A stretch of DNA of 24,318 bases from Clostridiales bacterium UBA4696 (GTDB taxonomy: Bacteria > Bacillota > Clostridia > Oscillospirales > Oscillospiraceae). The notes beneath the pieces are model-generated. The model had not been told where the DNA came from. It saw only the letters and a program-made list of their open reading frames with translations, and did no database searches. Shown piece by piece: positions 6,780-15,246 of this stretch. The stretch covers positions 1 through 24,318 of the forward strand of contig DHKK01000130.1 of the NCBI GenBank assembly GCA_002404795.1, in the 5' to 3' direction. Made by a program: the position numbers and the translations under genes. Each line of letters opens with the position of its first letter. Position 1 is the first letter of the stretch.

Positions 6780-8483
6780 ATGAAATTTTCTGAAATGCCG
6801 TATGCGCGGCCGGATCTGGACGAATTGAAGCAGCAGCTGCAGGCGTTGACCGACCAGCTGAAGTCCGCGCCGGATTATGCTTCCGCGCACGAGGCCTTCC
6901 TCGCCCAGCAGAAGCTGTCGACGCACATCGACACCCTTGCCACGCTCTCGAGCGTCCGCAACTCCATCGACACCCGCGACAAGTTCTACGACGCCGAGGA
7001 GCAGTTCTGGAACGAGGCCGGTCCCGAACTGCGCGCCTATGACGACGCATGGACCGCGGCGATGCTCGAAAGCCCGTTCCGCAAGGACTTTGCAGCGGAA
7101 TACGGCGATCTGATGTTCGTCAACGCTGAGATCGACCGCAAGGCCTTCTCTCCCGCGATCGTCGAGGAGCTGAAGCAGGAAAATCAGCTTGTGCAGGACT
7201 ATCAGAAGCTCATCGCCGGCGCGCAGATCGACTTTGAAGGCAGCACCTACACCATCTCGCAGCTGTCCCCGTTCAAAAACAGTCCGGACGACGCCGTGCG
7301 TCTGGCGGCCTGGAAGGCCGAGGGCGGCTGGTACAAGGCGCATCAGCCGGAGCTGGACGAGATCTATGACAAGCTCGTGAGGCTCCGCGACACGATGGGC
7401 CGCAAGCTCGGCTACGACGGCTTTACCCAGCTCGGCTACTACCGCATGGGCAGAAACTGCTACACGAAGGAAGACGTCGAGAAGTTCCGCGCCGCCGTGG
7501 TCAAATACGTCGTGCCGGTCGCAAGCTCCATCTATCAGGAGCAGGCCGCGCGCCTCGGCAAGTCCTATCCCATGAACTTCGCCGACAACGCCCTCATGTT
7601 CCGCAGCGGCAACCCCAAGCCCTGCGGCACGCCGGCGGAGATCCTGGCGCAGGGCAAGCGCTTCTATGAGGAGCTGTCGCCCGAGACCGGCGAATTTTTC
7701 AACACCATGCTGGATAACGAGCTGCTGGACGTGCTGTCCACCCCCGGCAAGCGCGCGGGCGGCTACTGCACCAGCCTGGGCGACTACCATGTGCCGTTCA
7801 TCTTTGCCAATTTCAACGGCACGCAGCACGACGTCGAGGTCGTGACGCATGAGGCCGGCCACGCCTTCGCCGCCTGGCTCAACCGCGACCGTATTCCGCA
7901 TTCGTACATCTGGCCGAGCCTGGAGGCCTGCGAGGTGCACTCGATGTCCATGGAGTTCTTCGCCTGGCCGTGGGCCGATGGCTTCTTTGGAAGCGACACC
8001 CGCAAGTTCCGCTACAGCCATCTGGCGGGCGCGCTGACCTTCATCCCCTACGGCACGATGGTCGACCATTTCCAGCACATCGTCTACGAAAAGCCGGAGA
8101 TGACCCCGGCGGAGCGCCACGCGGTCTGGAAGGAGCTTCTGGGCGTGTATATGCCGTGGGTGAAGCTCGGGGACGGCATCCCCTTCTACGGCGACGGCGA
8201 GGGCTGGCAGCGGCAGCTGCACATCTATGTGAATCCGTTCTACTATATCGATTACTGCCTCGCGCAGACCGTCAGTCTCCAGTTCTGGGCGCTGCTCCAG
8301 AAGGACAAGGACAACGCGTGGCAGCACTATATGGCCTACACGAAGCAGGGCGGCAGCTGCGTCTTTACGAAGCTGCTCGAAAACGCCGGGCTGGAAAGCC
8401 CGTTCGGCGAAGCCTGCCTGCGCGGCGTGTGCGAGACGGCCAAGGCGTGGCTCGACAGCTACGACCTGACCGGGCTCGCGTAA
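6780..8483 (+). CDS. M3-family oligoendopeptidase (PepF-like)
   Basis: 567 residues, normal for the family. A cytoplasmic zinc metallopeptidase that cleaves oligopeptides. The zinc site is HEAGH at residues 357-361 (two His ligands and catalytic Glu358), preceded by NGTQHDVEVVT. The third ligand is probably Glu385 in ACEVHSMSMEFF, 24 residues after the motif. The helical N-terminal half (residues 1-200) and the C-terminal YYIDYCLAQTVSLQFW region match oligoendopeptidase F-type proteins. No signal peptide is seen. AAGGGAG lies 6-7 nt before the ATG. The likely role is recycling imported or internal peptides. It is followed by its own hairpin terminator and is not co-transcribed with the ABC exporter unless read-through occurs. 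Confidence 0.93.
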   Translation: MKFSEMPYARPDLDELKQQLQALTDQLKSAPDYASAHEAFLAQQKLSTHIDTLATLSSVRNSIDTRDKFYDAEEQFWNEAGPELRAYDDAWTAAMLESPFRKDFAAEYGDLMFVNAEIDRKAFSPAIVEELKQENQLVQDYQKLIAGAQIDFEGSTYTISQLSPFKNSPDDAVRLAAWKAEGGWYKAHQPELDEIYDKLVRLRDTMGRKLGYDGFTQLGYYRMGRNCYTKEDVEKFRAAVVKYVVPVASSIYQEQAARLGKSYPMNFADNALMFRSGNPKPCGTPAEILAQGKRFYEELSPETGEFFNTMLDNELLDVLSTPGKRAGGYCTSLGDYHVPFIFANFNGTQHDVEVVTHEAGHAFAAWLNRDRIPHSYIWPSLEACEVHSMSMEFFAWPWADGFFGSDTRKFRYSHLAGALTFIPYGTMVDHFQHIVYEKPEMTPAERHAVWKELLGVYMPWVKLGDGIPFYGDGEGWQRQLHIYVNPFYYIDYCLAQTVSLQFWALLQKDKDNAWQHYMAYTKQGGSCVFTKLLENAGLESPFGEACLRGVCETAKAWLDSYDLTGLA

Positions 8484-8500
8484 CGCAAAGACGCTTCTGC

Positions 8501-8529
8501 GGGCGGAATTGGGCGTTCCAATTCCGCCC
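8501..8529 (+). terminator. Perfect 12-bp hairpin between peptidase and ABC exporter
   Basis: GGGCGGAATTGG (8501-8512) pairs perfectly with CCAATTCCGCCC (8518-8529) around a 5-nt loop. Only a poor T-rich tail follows (TTGG, later TCTT). It may be a leaky terminator that lets some transcription into the ABC genes, for which no clear separate promoter is seen in the 79-bp gap. Confidence 0.55.
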
Positions 8530-8562
8530 TTGGCCTGTCTTCAGAAAGCGAGGCGAAAACCT

Positions 8563-10365
8563 TTGAAAAACACGAAAGAAAACGCGAACAGACGCGTGCT
8601 CGGGCAGCTGCTGCACGGCAGCCGGCGGTATTTTATCGCCTGTATCGCCGCGAGCCTGCTCTTTACGGCGTTCGAGCTCGTCATCCCACAGATCATCCGC
8701 GTGAGCGTGGACTCGCTGATCGGGTCCGACCCGGTGAAGGTCGCGGCGGCCCGGCCCGTCGTGCAGGCGCTGGGCGGGCTGGAGCATCTCCGGCAGAATC
8801 TGTGGATCCCGGCGGCCATGATGGCCGGCTTTGGCCTGCTCTCGGCCCTGATGCGCTACTGCGTGAACCTCTACAGCGCCAAGGCGGGCGAGACGCTCGT
8901 CAAGACGAGCCGGGATCTTCTCTACCACCACATCCAGCACCTGCCGTGGAAATGGCACATGGAAAACCCCACGGGCGACATCATCCAGCGCTGCACGTCG
9001 GACGTCGAGCGCATCAAGACCTTCTTTGAAGAGCAGTTCGTCTCCGTCTTCCGGATGCTCGCCATGATCGTATTCGCGCTCGTGTGTATGGCGCTGATGA
9101 ACTGGAAGCTGGCGCTGGTCCCGGCGGTTTTGTTCCCGGTGATCATCATCTATTCGCTGCTGTTCCATAACTCCATCCGCGAGCGCTTCACCGCCTGCGA
9201 CGAGTCAGAGGGCGTGCTGTCGACCATCGCGCAGGAAAATCTGACCGGCGTGCGCGTCGTGCGCGCCTTCGGCCGGGAGGAATATGAGCGGCAGCGCTTT
9301 GAAGCGCAGAACGAGGACTATACCACCCTCTGGATCCGGCTCTGCCGGACGCTCTCGGACTTCTGGGCCGTCGGCGACGCCACGGCCTGTATCCAGACCA
9401 TGCTCGTCGTGGTGCTGGGAAGTCTTCTGTGCGTGCGCGGCGAGATGACGGAGGGCGAGTTCGTGTCCTTCGCCATCTATAACACGATGAGCATCTCTCC
9501 GGTCCGGCGGCTTGGCCGCGTGATCTCGGAGATGAGCAAGATGGGCGTGTCGGTCTCCCGCATCGCGGAGGTGCTGGACGCCCCGTGCGAGCAGGACAAG
9601 CCCGGCGCTGCGCCCCAGCCGATGGACGGCGATATCGTCTTCGACCACGTCTCGTTCCGCTATGAGACGGGGCCGGACGTCCTCTCCGACGTCAGCTTCA
9701 CCATCCCGGCCGGCAAAAGCTTCGGCATTCTGGGCGGCACGGGCTCGGGCAAGAGCAGCCTTCTGCTGCTGCTCTGCCGCCTCTATGCGCCCTCGGAGGG
9801 GCGCGTGACGGTCGGCGGCGCGGATCTGGCGGATCTGCCCGCGGCGTGGGTGCGCGACCATGTCGGCGTCGTGCTGCAGGAGCCGTTTTTGTTCTCCCGC
9901 ACGATCGAGGAGAACATCGGCATCTGCGGCGCGGACCACGCGTCCGTGTGCAAAGCAGCCGAGACGGCCTGCATCGCCGCTGATATCGAGCAGTTCGCAG
10001 ACGGCTACGGGACCATGGTCGGTGAGCGCGGCGTGACGCTCTCCGGCGGGCAGAAGCAGCGCGTGGCCATCGCGCGCATGCTGACGAAAAAGACGCCCAT
10101 CATGGTCTTCGACGATTCGCTCTCCGCCGTCGACACCCAGACGGATGAGAAGATCCGCACGGCGCTCGGCCGCGATCTTGCCGGCACGACCACGATCATC
10201 ATCTCCCACCGCATCACGACGCTGATGGACTGCGACAATGTTCTGGTCCTCGAGCACGGCAAGGTCCTGCAGTACGGCGCGCCGCAGACGCTTTTGCAGG
10301 CGGACGGCCTGTTCCGCCAGATCTACGACATGCAGATGTCCATCGGAGAGGAGGAGCCGGCATGA
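8563..10365 (+). CDS. ABC exporter half-transporter A, with degenerate catalytic site (TTG start)
   Basis: 600 residues: a six-helix type IV exporter membrane domain (about 20-330) fused to an ATPase domain. Walker A is GGTGSGKSS (391-399), the Q-loop Gln is 439, the signature LSGGQ is intact (493-497) and the H-loop His is 549. Walker B reads IMVFDD, with Asp518 where the catalytic Glu belongs. This matches the degenerate-site subunit of heterodimeric exporters (BmrC, TM287, LmrC type). An in-frame TTG at 8563 with AGCGAGG about 9-10 nt upstream is the best start; the earlier TTG at 8509 lies inside a perfect hairpin, and no ATG occurs until about residue 86. The stop overlaps the next start by 4 bp (ATGA), implying coupled translation. 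Substrate unknown; probably lipids or drugs outward. Confidence 0.93.
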   Translation: MKNTKENANRRVLGQLLHGSRRYFIACIAASLLFTAFELVIPQIIRVSVDSLIGSDPVKVAAARPVVQALGGLEHLRQNLWIPAAMMAGFGLLSALMRYCVNLYSAKAGETLVKTSRDLLYHHIQHLPWKWHMENPTGDIIQRCTSDVERIKTFFEEQFVSVFRMLAMIVFALVCMALMNWKLALVPAVLFPVIIIYSLLFHNSIRERFTACDESEGVLSTIAQENLTGVRVVRAFGREEYERQRFEAQNEDYTTLWIRLCRTLSDFWAVGDATACIQTMLVVVLGSLLCVRGEMTEGEFVSFAIYNTMSISPVRRLGRVISEMSKMGVSVSRIAEVLDAPCEQDKPGAAPQPMDGDIVFDHVSFRYETGPDVLSDVSFTIPAGKSFGILGGTGSGKSSLLLLLCRLYAPSEGRVTVGGADLADLPAAWVRDHVGVVLQEPFLFSRTIEENIGICGADHASVCKAAETACIAADIEQFADGYGTMVGERGVTLSGGQKQRVAIARMLTKKTPIMVFDDSLSAVDTQTDEKIRTALGRDLAGTTTIIISHRITTLMDCDNVLVLEHGKVLQYGAPQTLLQADGLFRQIYDMQMSIGEEEPA

Positions 10366-12176
10366 AGCGAGAAGAAAAGAAGGGCCTGCCGTTCTTCGGC
10401 ATCCCGAAGCTGGCCCCGTATCTGAAGCCCTACCGGATGCTGTTTTTCTGGATGGTGACCATGGGCGGGATCGGCAGCGCCATGGACGCGGTCATCCCCC
10501 TGTTCCAGCAGCACGCCATCGACCATTTTATCGCCGAGAAGACCATGGACGGCATCGGCGGTTTCCTGGCCCTCTACATTCTGGTCATGCTCGTCCAGAC
10601 GGCCACGAACTACATCTCTGCCTACGGCGCGTGCAAGGTCGAGCTCTACATCGGCCGGGATCTCAAGCGCGAGGCCTTCAACCACCTGCAGACGCTCTCG
10701 TTCTCCTATTTCAACCAGAACAGCGTCGGCTACATCCACGCCCGCGTCATGTCGGATACCGACCGCATCGCAAGCACGCTGGCCTGGGGACTGATGGAGG
10801 GCGTGTGGTACATCGCGTATCTGCTGCTTGCCGTCGTCATGATGTTCGTGCTCAACTGGCGGCTGGCGCTGTGCGTGATGGTGATCGTGCCGGTCCTCGT
10901 CGTCTCGGGCGCGTATTTCCAGAAAAAGCTCGTCTTTTTCCACCGCCGGGTGCGCGAGCAGAACTCGCGCATCACCGGCGCGTTCAACGAGGGCATCACC
11001 GGCGCGAAGACCACCAAAACGCTCGTGATCGAGGACAAGGTCGAGCGCGAGTTTGACGATCTCACCGGCGAGATGAAGCGCATGAGCGTGCGCGCCATGC
11101 ACTTCCGCAGCGTCTTTATGTCGACGACGGCCTTCGCCGCCTCTGCCGCGCTGGCGATCGTCCTCTGGCGCGGCGGCATCATCACGAAGAACGGCGTGAT
11201 GCTCATCGGTACGCTCTCCGTGTTCATGAACTACGCGCAGGGCATGATGGAGCCGGTGCAGTGGCTCGTGCAGGTCATCTCGTCGCTTGTCAACGTGCAG
11301 GTCAACGTCGAGCGCTTCACCAAGCTCATGGAGACCGAGTCCGACGTGCGCGACACGCCGGAGGTCACGGAGAAATACGGCGACGCCTTCCACCCGAAGA
11401 AGGAAAACTGGGAGCCGCTCTACGGCGACATCGAGTTCCAGGACGTCACCTTCCGCTACCCCGACGGCAGCGAGAACGTGCTGGGGCACTTTAACCTCAA
11501 GGTCCCGCAGGGCACGAACGTCGCCATCGTCGGCGAGACCGGCGCGGGCAAATCCACGCTCGTGAACCTCGTCTGCCGCTTCTTTGAGCCGACCGAGGGC
11601 CGCGTGCTCATCGACGGCCGCGACGCGCGCGAGCGCAGCCAGCTCTGGCTGCACTCCAACATCGGCTACGTGCTGCAGACGCCGCACCTGTTCTCCGGCA
11701 CAGTCCTGGAAAACCTGCGCTACGGCCGCCCCGACGCGACGATGGAGGAGATCGAGGCTGCGGTCAGGGCCGTCTCGGCCGACCAGATCATCGCAAGACT
11801 GCCGGACGGCTATGATTCCGACATCGGCGAGGGCGGCAACACCCTCTCCACCGGCGAAAAGCAGCTGCTGTCCTTTGCCCGCGCGCTGCTGGCCGACCCG
11901 CGCATCTTCGTGCTGGACGAGGCGACGAGCTCCGTCGACACCGTGACCGAGCAGCTCATCCAGAACGCCATCGAGAAGGTCATGACCGGCCGCACCTCCT
12001 TCATCATCGCCCACCGCCTGTCGACCATCCGCCGCGCGGACGTGATCCTGGTCGTGCACGACGGCAAGATCATCGAGAGCGGCACCCACCGCTCCCTCAT
12101 GTTCGCCCGCGGCCCCTACTACCGCCTCTACACCCGCCAATACCGCGAAGAACAGACAAAGTCGATGATGGACTGA
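10362..12176 (+). CDS. ABC exporter half-transporter B, catalytic-Glu partner
   Basis: 604 residues: six-helix membrane domain (about 20-320) followed by the ATPase domain. Walker A is GETGAGKST (391-399), the Q-loop Gln is 439, Walker B IFVLDE (515-520) keeps the catalytic Glu520, and the H-loop His is present in FIIAHRLST. The signature is altered, LSTGEKQ (495-501) in place of LSGGQ. In the heterodimer the site formed by A's Walker motifs and B's signature would be doubly degenerate, and the other site canonical, as known for BmrCD/TM287-288 exporters. A linker insertion of about 20 residues (VTEKYGDAFHPKKENW) precedes the ATPase domain, as often in BmrD-type subunits. It is translationally coupled to A and ends 32 bp before a strong terminator. 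Confidence 0.94.
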   Translation: MKREEKKGLPFFGIPKLAPYLKPYRMLFFWMVTMGGIGSAMDAVIPLFQQHAIDHFIAEKTMDGIGGFLALYILVMLVQTATNYISAYGACKVELYIGRDLKREAFNHLQTLSFSYFNQNSVGYIHARVMSDTDRIASTLAWGLMEGVWYIAYLLLAVVMMFVLNWRLALCVMVIVPVLVVSGAYFQKKLVFFHRRVREQNSRITGAFNEGITGAKTTKTLVIEDKVEREFDDLTGEMKRMSVRAMHFRSVFMSTTAFAASAALAIVLWRGGIITKNGVMLIGTLSVFMNYAQGMMEPVQWLVQVISSLVNVQVNVERFTKLMETESDVRDTPEVTEKYGDAFHPKKENWEPLYGDIEFQDVTFRYPDGSENVLGHFNLKVPQGTNVAIVGETGAGKSTLVNLVCRFFEPTEGRVLIDGRDARERSQLWLHSNIGYVLQTPHLFSGTVLENLRYGRPDATMEEIEAAVRAVSADQIIARLPDGYDSDIGEGGNTLSTGEKQLLSFARALLADPRIFVLDEATSSVDTVTEQLIQNAIEKVMTGRTSFIIAHRLSTIRRADVILVVHDGKIIESGTHRSLMFARGPYYRLYTRQYREEQTKSMMD

Positions 12177-12207
12177 TATGTCCTTCATTGTGGCTTCGTA
12201 AAAACCG

Positions 12208-12247
12208 AAAAAGTGCTGCAGGTCTTTGGACCTGCAGCACTTTTTTT
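12208..12247 (+). terminator. Strong terminator, usable from both sides
   Basis: A perfect 17-bp stem (12208-12224 with 12229-12245) with loop TTTG and a run of seven T (12241-12247); the opposite strand also ends in a T-run. It separates the convergent ABC exporter and DUF4432 genes and marks the change from GC-rich to lower-GC sequence. Confidence 0.92.
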
Positions 12248-13274
12248 ATAAGGAGAAATCAAAATGAATAGTGTATTTGACAAAATCCTGTGGTTTCAGC
12301 GTAACAACATGGTTATTTGCGCGTTCCTCTGCTCGGCCGTGGATCGTCGTGTTAGCAGGTTCAAATCCTAGGACATAATCTCCTTCGCCGAATTGCCGCC
12401 AATGGATCAAGTGATCAAGGTTTTCTGAATAACGGACAGTCACAGCCAGATTCTGTTGCTCGACCTGATTTTGAACTGTGAAGCTGCAGAAACCATGATC
12501 CGGCTGTAAATGCTGTAGATAGATCTGCTCGGCAAAATCCTTGGTCGGAGCGTCACAGCCATCGATATCCGTGAGTCCACGGATATGGGAGGCGTCGTTG
12601 TAGCACTCAGCAGAAACCTGATGATGGAAATCAACTTTCGCAGCGGGAGAAACAAGCGGGAAACCGAAATTGATATGATAGGACGTCAGAAGCGGCGTTT
12701 CGTACCAGCTTTCGTTCGAGATGATATCTTCGACTGTGATCTGTGCGCTGTCGAGCCAGCTGGTCACTTTTCTGCGCAGAACGAGCCGCTGACCAAGCGC
12801 CATGCTTTCACGGACCGTACCCTCAAAAACCATGCAGTAGCGATCGCCGACCCACTCTCCACGAGACGAAACGATTTCTGCCGGGGTATTGGAGATCCGC
12901 CCGTGCAGACCATACGCGACGCCGTCATCGACGCAGGGAGCGCCAATTTGAGACAGGCCGCAGGTTACCAACAGACCGCCAGAGAAGCTTCGCAGCCAGC
13001 CGTTCAGCTGCGGATCATAGAGAGCGGGGCTAACAACGCCGGTCCCTGTCTTCCAGCAGACCGGGATACCACGGAAGCTGCAGGACACAATATTCATGCC
13101 GCAGTCAGGGGCGATTGTGTATTCCAACCCCTCTGCGGTCTTGACCTGTACAGTGCGGACACCGCGGGAGTTACCTTCCTGTAGTTCGGAGCATTCAATG
13201 CCACCAACTTGAGAAACGCTGCCGACAAGCTTCAGAAAATCCCTGCGACTTAATTCCCGCCCATATAGATTCAT
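12246..13274 (-). CDS. DUF4432 aldose-1-epimerase-like protein
   Basis: 342 residues. The motif GLHGRISNTPAEI (near residues 122-134) is the hallmark of the DUF4432 branch of the galactose-mutarotase superfamily; TIAPDCGMNI, LLTSYHINFGFPL and a C-terminal GFEPANT segment (catalytic Glu position) also fit. Such proteins probably interconvert anomers or related forms of sugars in the cytoplasm. It is the last gene of the minus-strand sugar operon and overlaps the permease stop by 4 bp (ATGA); GGAGG (complement of 13281-13285) precedes the ATG. Similar mutarotase-like genes accompany RbsABC-type importers elsewhere, such as the E. coli yph cluster. Its presence implies that at some stage the substrate is a reducing sugar. 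The exact substrate cannot be inferred. Confidence 0.85.
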   Translation of the reverse strand: MNLYGRELSRRDFLKLVGSVSQVGGIECSELQEGNSRGVRTVQVKTAEGLEYTIAPDCGMNIVSCSFRGIPVCWKTGTGVVSPALYDPQLNGWLRSFSGGLLVTCGLSQIGAPCVDDGVAYGLHGRISNTPAEIVSSRGEWVGDRYCMVFEGTVRESMALGQRLVLRRKVTSWLDSAQITVEDIISNESWYETPLLTSYHINFGFPLVSPAAKVDFHHQVSAECYNDASHIRGLTDIDGCDAPTKDFAEQIYLQHLQPDHGFCSFTVQNQVEQQNLAVTVRYSENLDHLIHWRQFGEGDYVLGFEPANTTIHGRAEERANNHVVTLKPQDFVKYTIHFDFSL

Positions 13275-14272
13275 GCTTTGCCTCCGTTTCTGGGTTTCCT
13301 GGCATCCGCTTTGTTTTTGCGTTCATTCATGATTTGCATAATGGGATTCAGAGAGAACGCAAGCAGAAGAATGATGCCGGTGACGATATTGATGATGTAA
13401 GAGTCGATGCGGTAAAGCGTCATGGCATTGCTGATCGCACAGTAGAAGATGGAAGCAATGACCGTGTTCAGAACACTGCCTTTGCCGCCCTCCAGCGCAG
13501 TGCCGCCGAGAACGACCGCCGTGATGACCTTAAATTCATAGCCATCCATCATTCTGGGGTTGGCCGACCATAGACGGGAACTCAGCAGGACCGAGGAGAT
13601 CGCAACATTCAGGCCGACCATCAGGAATGCAAAAATTGTAGCAAGGTCATTGTTCAGACCAGAGATCCGGCTGGCTTCAGGCGAGTTGCCAATGGCAACG
13701 ACGGTTCGCCCAATTTTGGTGCGGCGAAGGATCAGATGCGCGAGGAATGCAAGCACGATCATAAGGATAAAGGAGAACGGGATCCCAAAAATTTTTCCAT
13801 TGCCGATCCAGATGAACCAGGCCGCATTGTAAGAAACAGGGTCGCCTCCGGTAATGATATAGGCGAGCGCACGGAAGATATAGAAGGTGGCAAGCGTCGC
13901 GATAAATGCAGGGATCTTCACTTTCGAGACGAGCAGGCCGTTAAATGCACCGAGCAGCGAGCCGAGTATCAGCACAAGCGGGATCACCAAAAAGGAATCC
14001 GTTGCACGCAGGAGCAGCATATTGATGACCGCCAGCAGCGCAATCATGGAACCGGAGGATAAGTCCAGTCCACCGGTGATGATGCAGAAGGTCATGCCGA
14101 TACCTGCGATGCCGATGAAGGAAGCCTCCTGCAGGATGCTGAGGAAATTGTCCATGGAACGGAATCTGTCCGTCGTTGCGAACAGAAGCACAAACATGAT
14201 AGCCAGGGCCATCAAGATCGTATGATCGCTGAAGAACCGTCTGAATTTGCTGGTCATAGTTTTTTTATTCAT
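13271..14272 (-). CDS. RbsC-like sugar ABC permease (second permease)
   Basis: 333 residues with about 8-10 hydrophobic segments, BPD_transp_2 family. GMTFCIITGGLDLSSGSMIAL (residues about 58-78) is the characteristic first conserved block and VVLGGTALEGGKGSVLNT the coupling region near the C-terminus that contacts the ATPase. The ATG overlaps the stop of the preceding permease by one base (TAATG) and is preceded by GAGGAGG, so translation is tightly coupled. It is clearly related to the neighbouring permease but the two are far from identical, suggesting a heterodimeric channel like LsrC/LsrD rather than the RbsC homodimer. Confidence 0.93.
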   Translation of the reverse strand: MNKKTMTSKFRRFFSDHTILMALAIMFVLLFATTDRFRSMDNFLSILQEASFIGIAGIGMTFCIITGGLDLSSGSMIALLAVINMLLLRATDSFLVIPLVLILGSLLGAFNGLLVSKVKIPAFIATLATFYIFRALAYIITGGDPVSYNAAWFIWIGNGKIFGIPFSFILMIVLAFLAHLILRRTKIGRTVVAIGNSPEASRISGLNNDLATIFAFLMVGLNVAISSVLLSSRLWSANPRMMDGYEFKVITAVVLGGTALEGGKGSVLNTVIASIFYCAISNAMTLYRIDSYIINIVTGIILLLAFSLNPIMQIMNERKNKADARKPRNGGKA

Positions 14273-15246
14273 TACGCAACCTCCTCTTTCCTGGAAAGCG
14301 GAGACATAAATGTCTTAAGTGTCAGAGAAGCGATCAGAATACAGCCAATGACGAGCCGCTGGATATCGTCGGAATAACCGAGCAGTGTCAGGCCGTTTTC
14401 GATAATGCTGATGAGGATCGCGGCTACGACAGAACCGCCAAGGAAACCGGAACCACCGGAAAGGCTAGTGCCACCCAGGACGACAACAGTAATAGCATTC
14501 AGTGCGAAGCTGCCACCAGTCGATGCGTTTGCGGTCAAAACCTGAGAAACCGTAATAACGCCGGACAGGCACGAGGTCAGTGCGGTAATGATAAAGGCGC
14601 AAATGGTGATACGTTCGACCGGGACGGCAGACAGCCTTGCTGCCTTTTCGTTTGAGCCTGCCGCGCGCAGATAGACACCGAATTTGCAGCGGCTGTAGAG
14701 GAATTGGCAGACCAAATACACAGCGACGGTGATCAGCACCGGCAGGGGGATCCCCAGAAAACGGGCGCTGGAGAAAAGCTTAAGCTGCGTATAGCTGAAA
14801 ATGGAGACGGAAAGGCCGCCGGTATAGATCAGCGCAAGGCCTTTGATGATGACCTGTGTTGCAAGTGTTGCGACAAAGGTTTGAATTTTCAGCTTTGTGA
14901 TGATCAAACCATTTAGCAGACCAACAACGGCGGAAACAGCGAACGCAAGCAGAATCGCAGCGGGAATGCCGATGACAGGGACCAGTTTCGCAATGACACA
15001 AGTCGACAGAGCCATAATAGAGCCGACCGACAGGTCAAAACCGCCGAGTGTGATCGCAAAAGTCATGCCGCAGCCGGAAATAGCGGTAAGCGATGCATTG
15101 ACTAGGATGTTGCGGATGCTGTCCGAAGTGCACAGCGCCGGAGCCAGGATGGCAAACAGCGCAAACACCAGAATGAACAGAACGAAGATAAAATATTTGC
15201 CCGTAATAAAGCTGCTTACGGAGTGTATGTTTAATTTGTGTTTCAT
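14272..15246 (-). CDS. RbsC-like sugar ABC permease (first permease)
   Basis: 324 residues, multi-spanning membrane protein of the BPD_transp_2 family. GMTFAITLGGFDLSVGSIMAL and VVLGGTSLSGGSGFLGG are the two family signatures, in the same relative places as in the downstream permease. The start overlaps the ATPase stop by 4 bp (ATGA). It lies between the ATPase and its paralogue, so both should be made in similar amounts. It probably forms half of the membrane channel for the substrate captured by the lipoprotein encoded upstream. Confidence 0.93.
   Translation of the reverse strand: MKHKLNIHSVSSFITGKYFIFVLFILVFALFAILAPALCTSDSIRNILVNASLTAISGCGMTFAITLGGFDLSVGSIMALSTCVIAKLVPVIGIPAAILLAFAVSAVVGLLNGLIITKLKIQTFVATLATQVIIKGLALIYTGGLSVSIFSYTQLKLFSSARFLGIPLPVLITVAVYLVCQFLYSRCKFGVYLRAAGSNEKAARLSAVPVERITICAFIITALTSCLSGVITVSQVLTANASTGGSFALNAITVVVLGGTSLSGGSGFLGGSVVAAILISIIENGLTLLGYSDDIQRLVIGCILIASLTLKTFMSPLSRKEEVA

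Noticed and set aside
6675..8327. Long minus-strand open frame opposite the M3 peptidase
   Set aside because: It has no family motif or ribosome-binding site and mirrors the codon bias of the intact HEAGH peptidase on the other strand.
10323..12188. 621-codon minus-strand open frame opposite ABC exporter subunit B
   Set aside because: Antisense shadow of a GC-rich gene: Asp/Glu/His/Arg-rich low-complexity translation and no recognisable domain.
12251..12371. Small plus-strand ORF of 35 codons with AAGGAG and ATG at 12264
   Set aside because: It lies directly after a strong terminator and wholly antisense to the 3' end of the DUF4432 gene; the sequence is explained by that gene.
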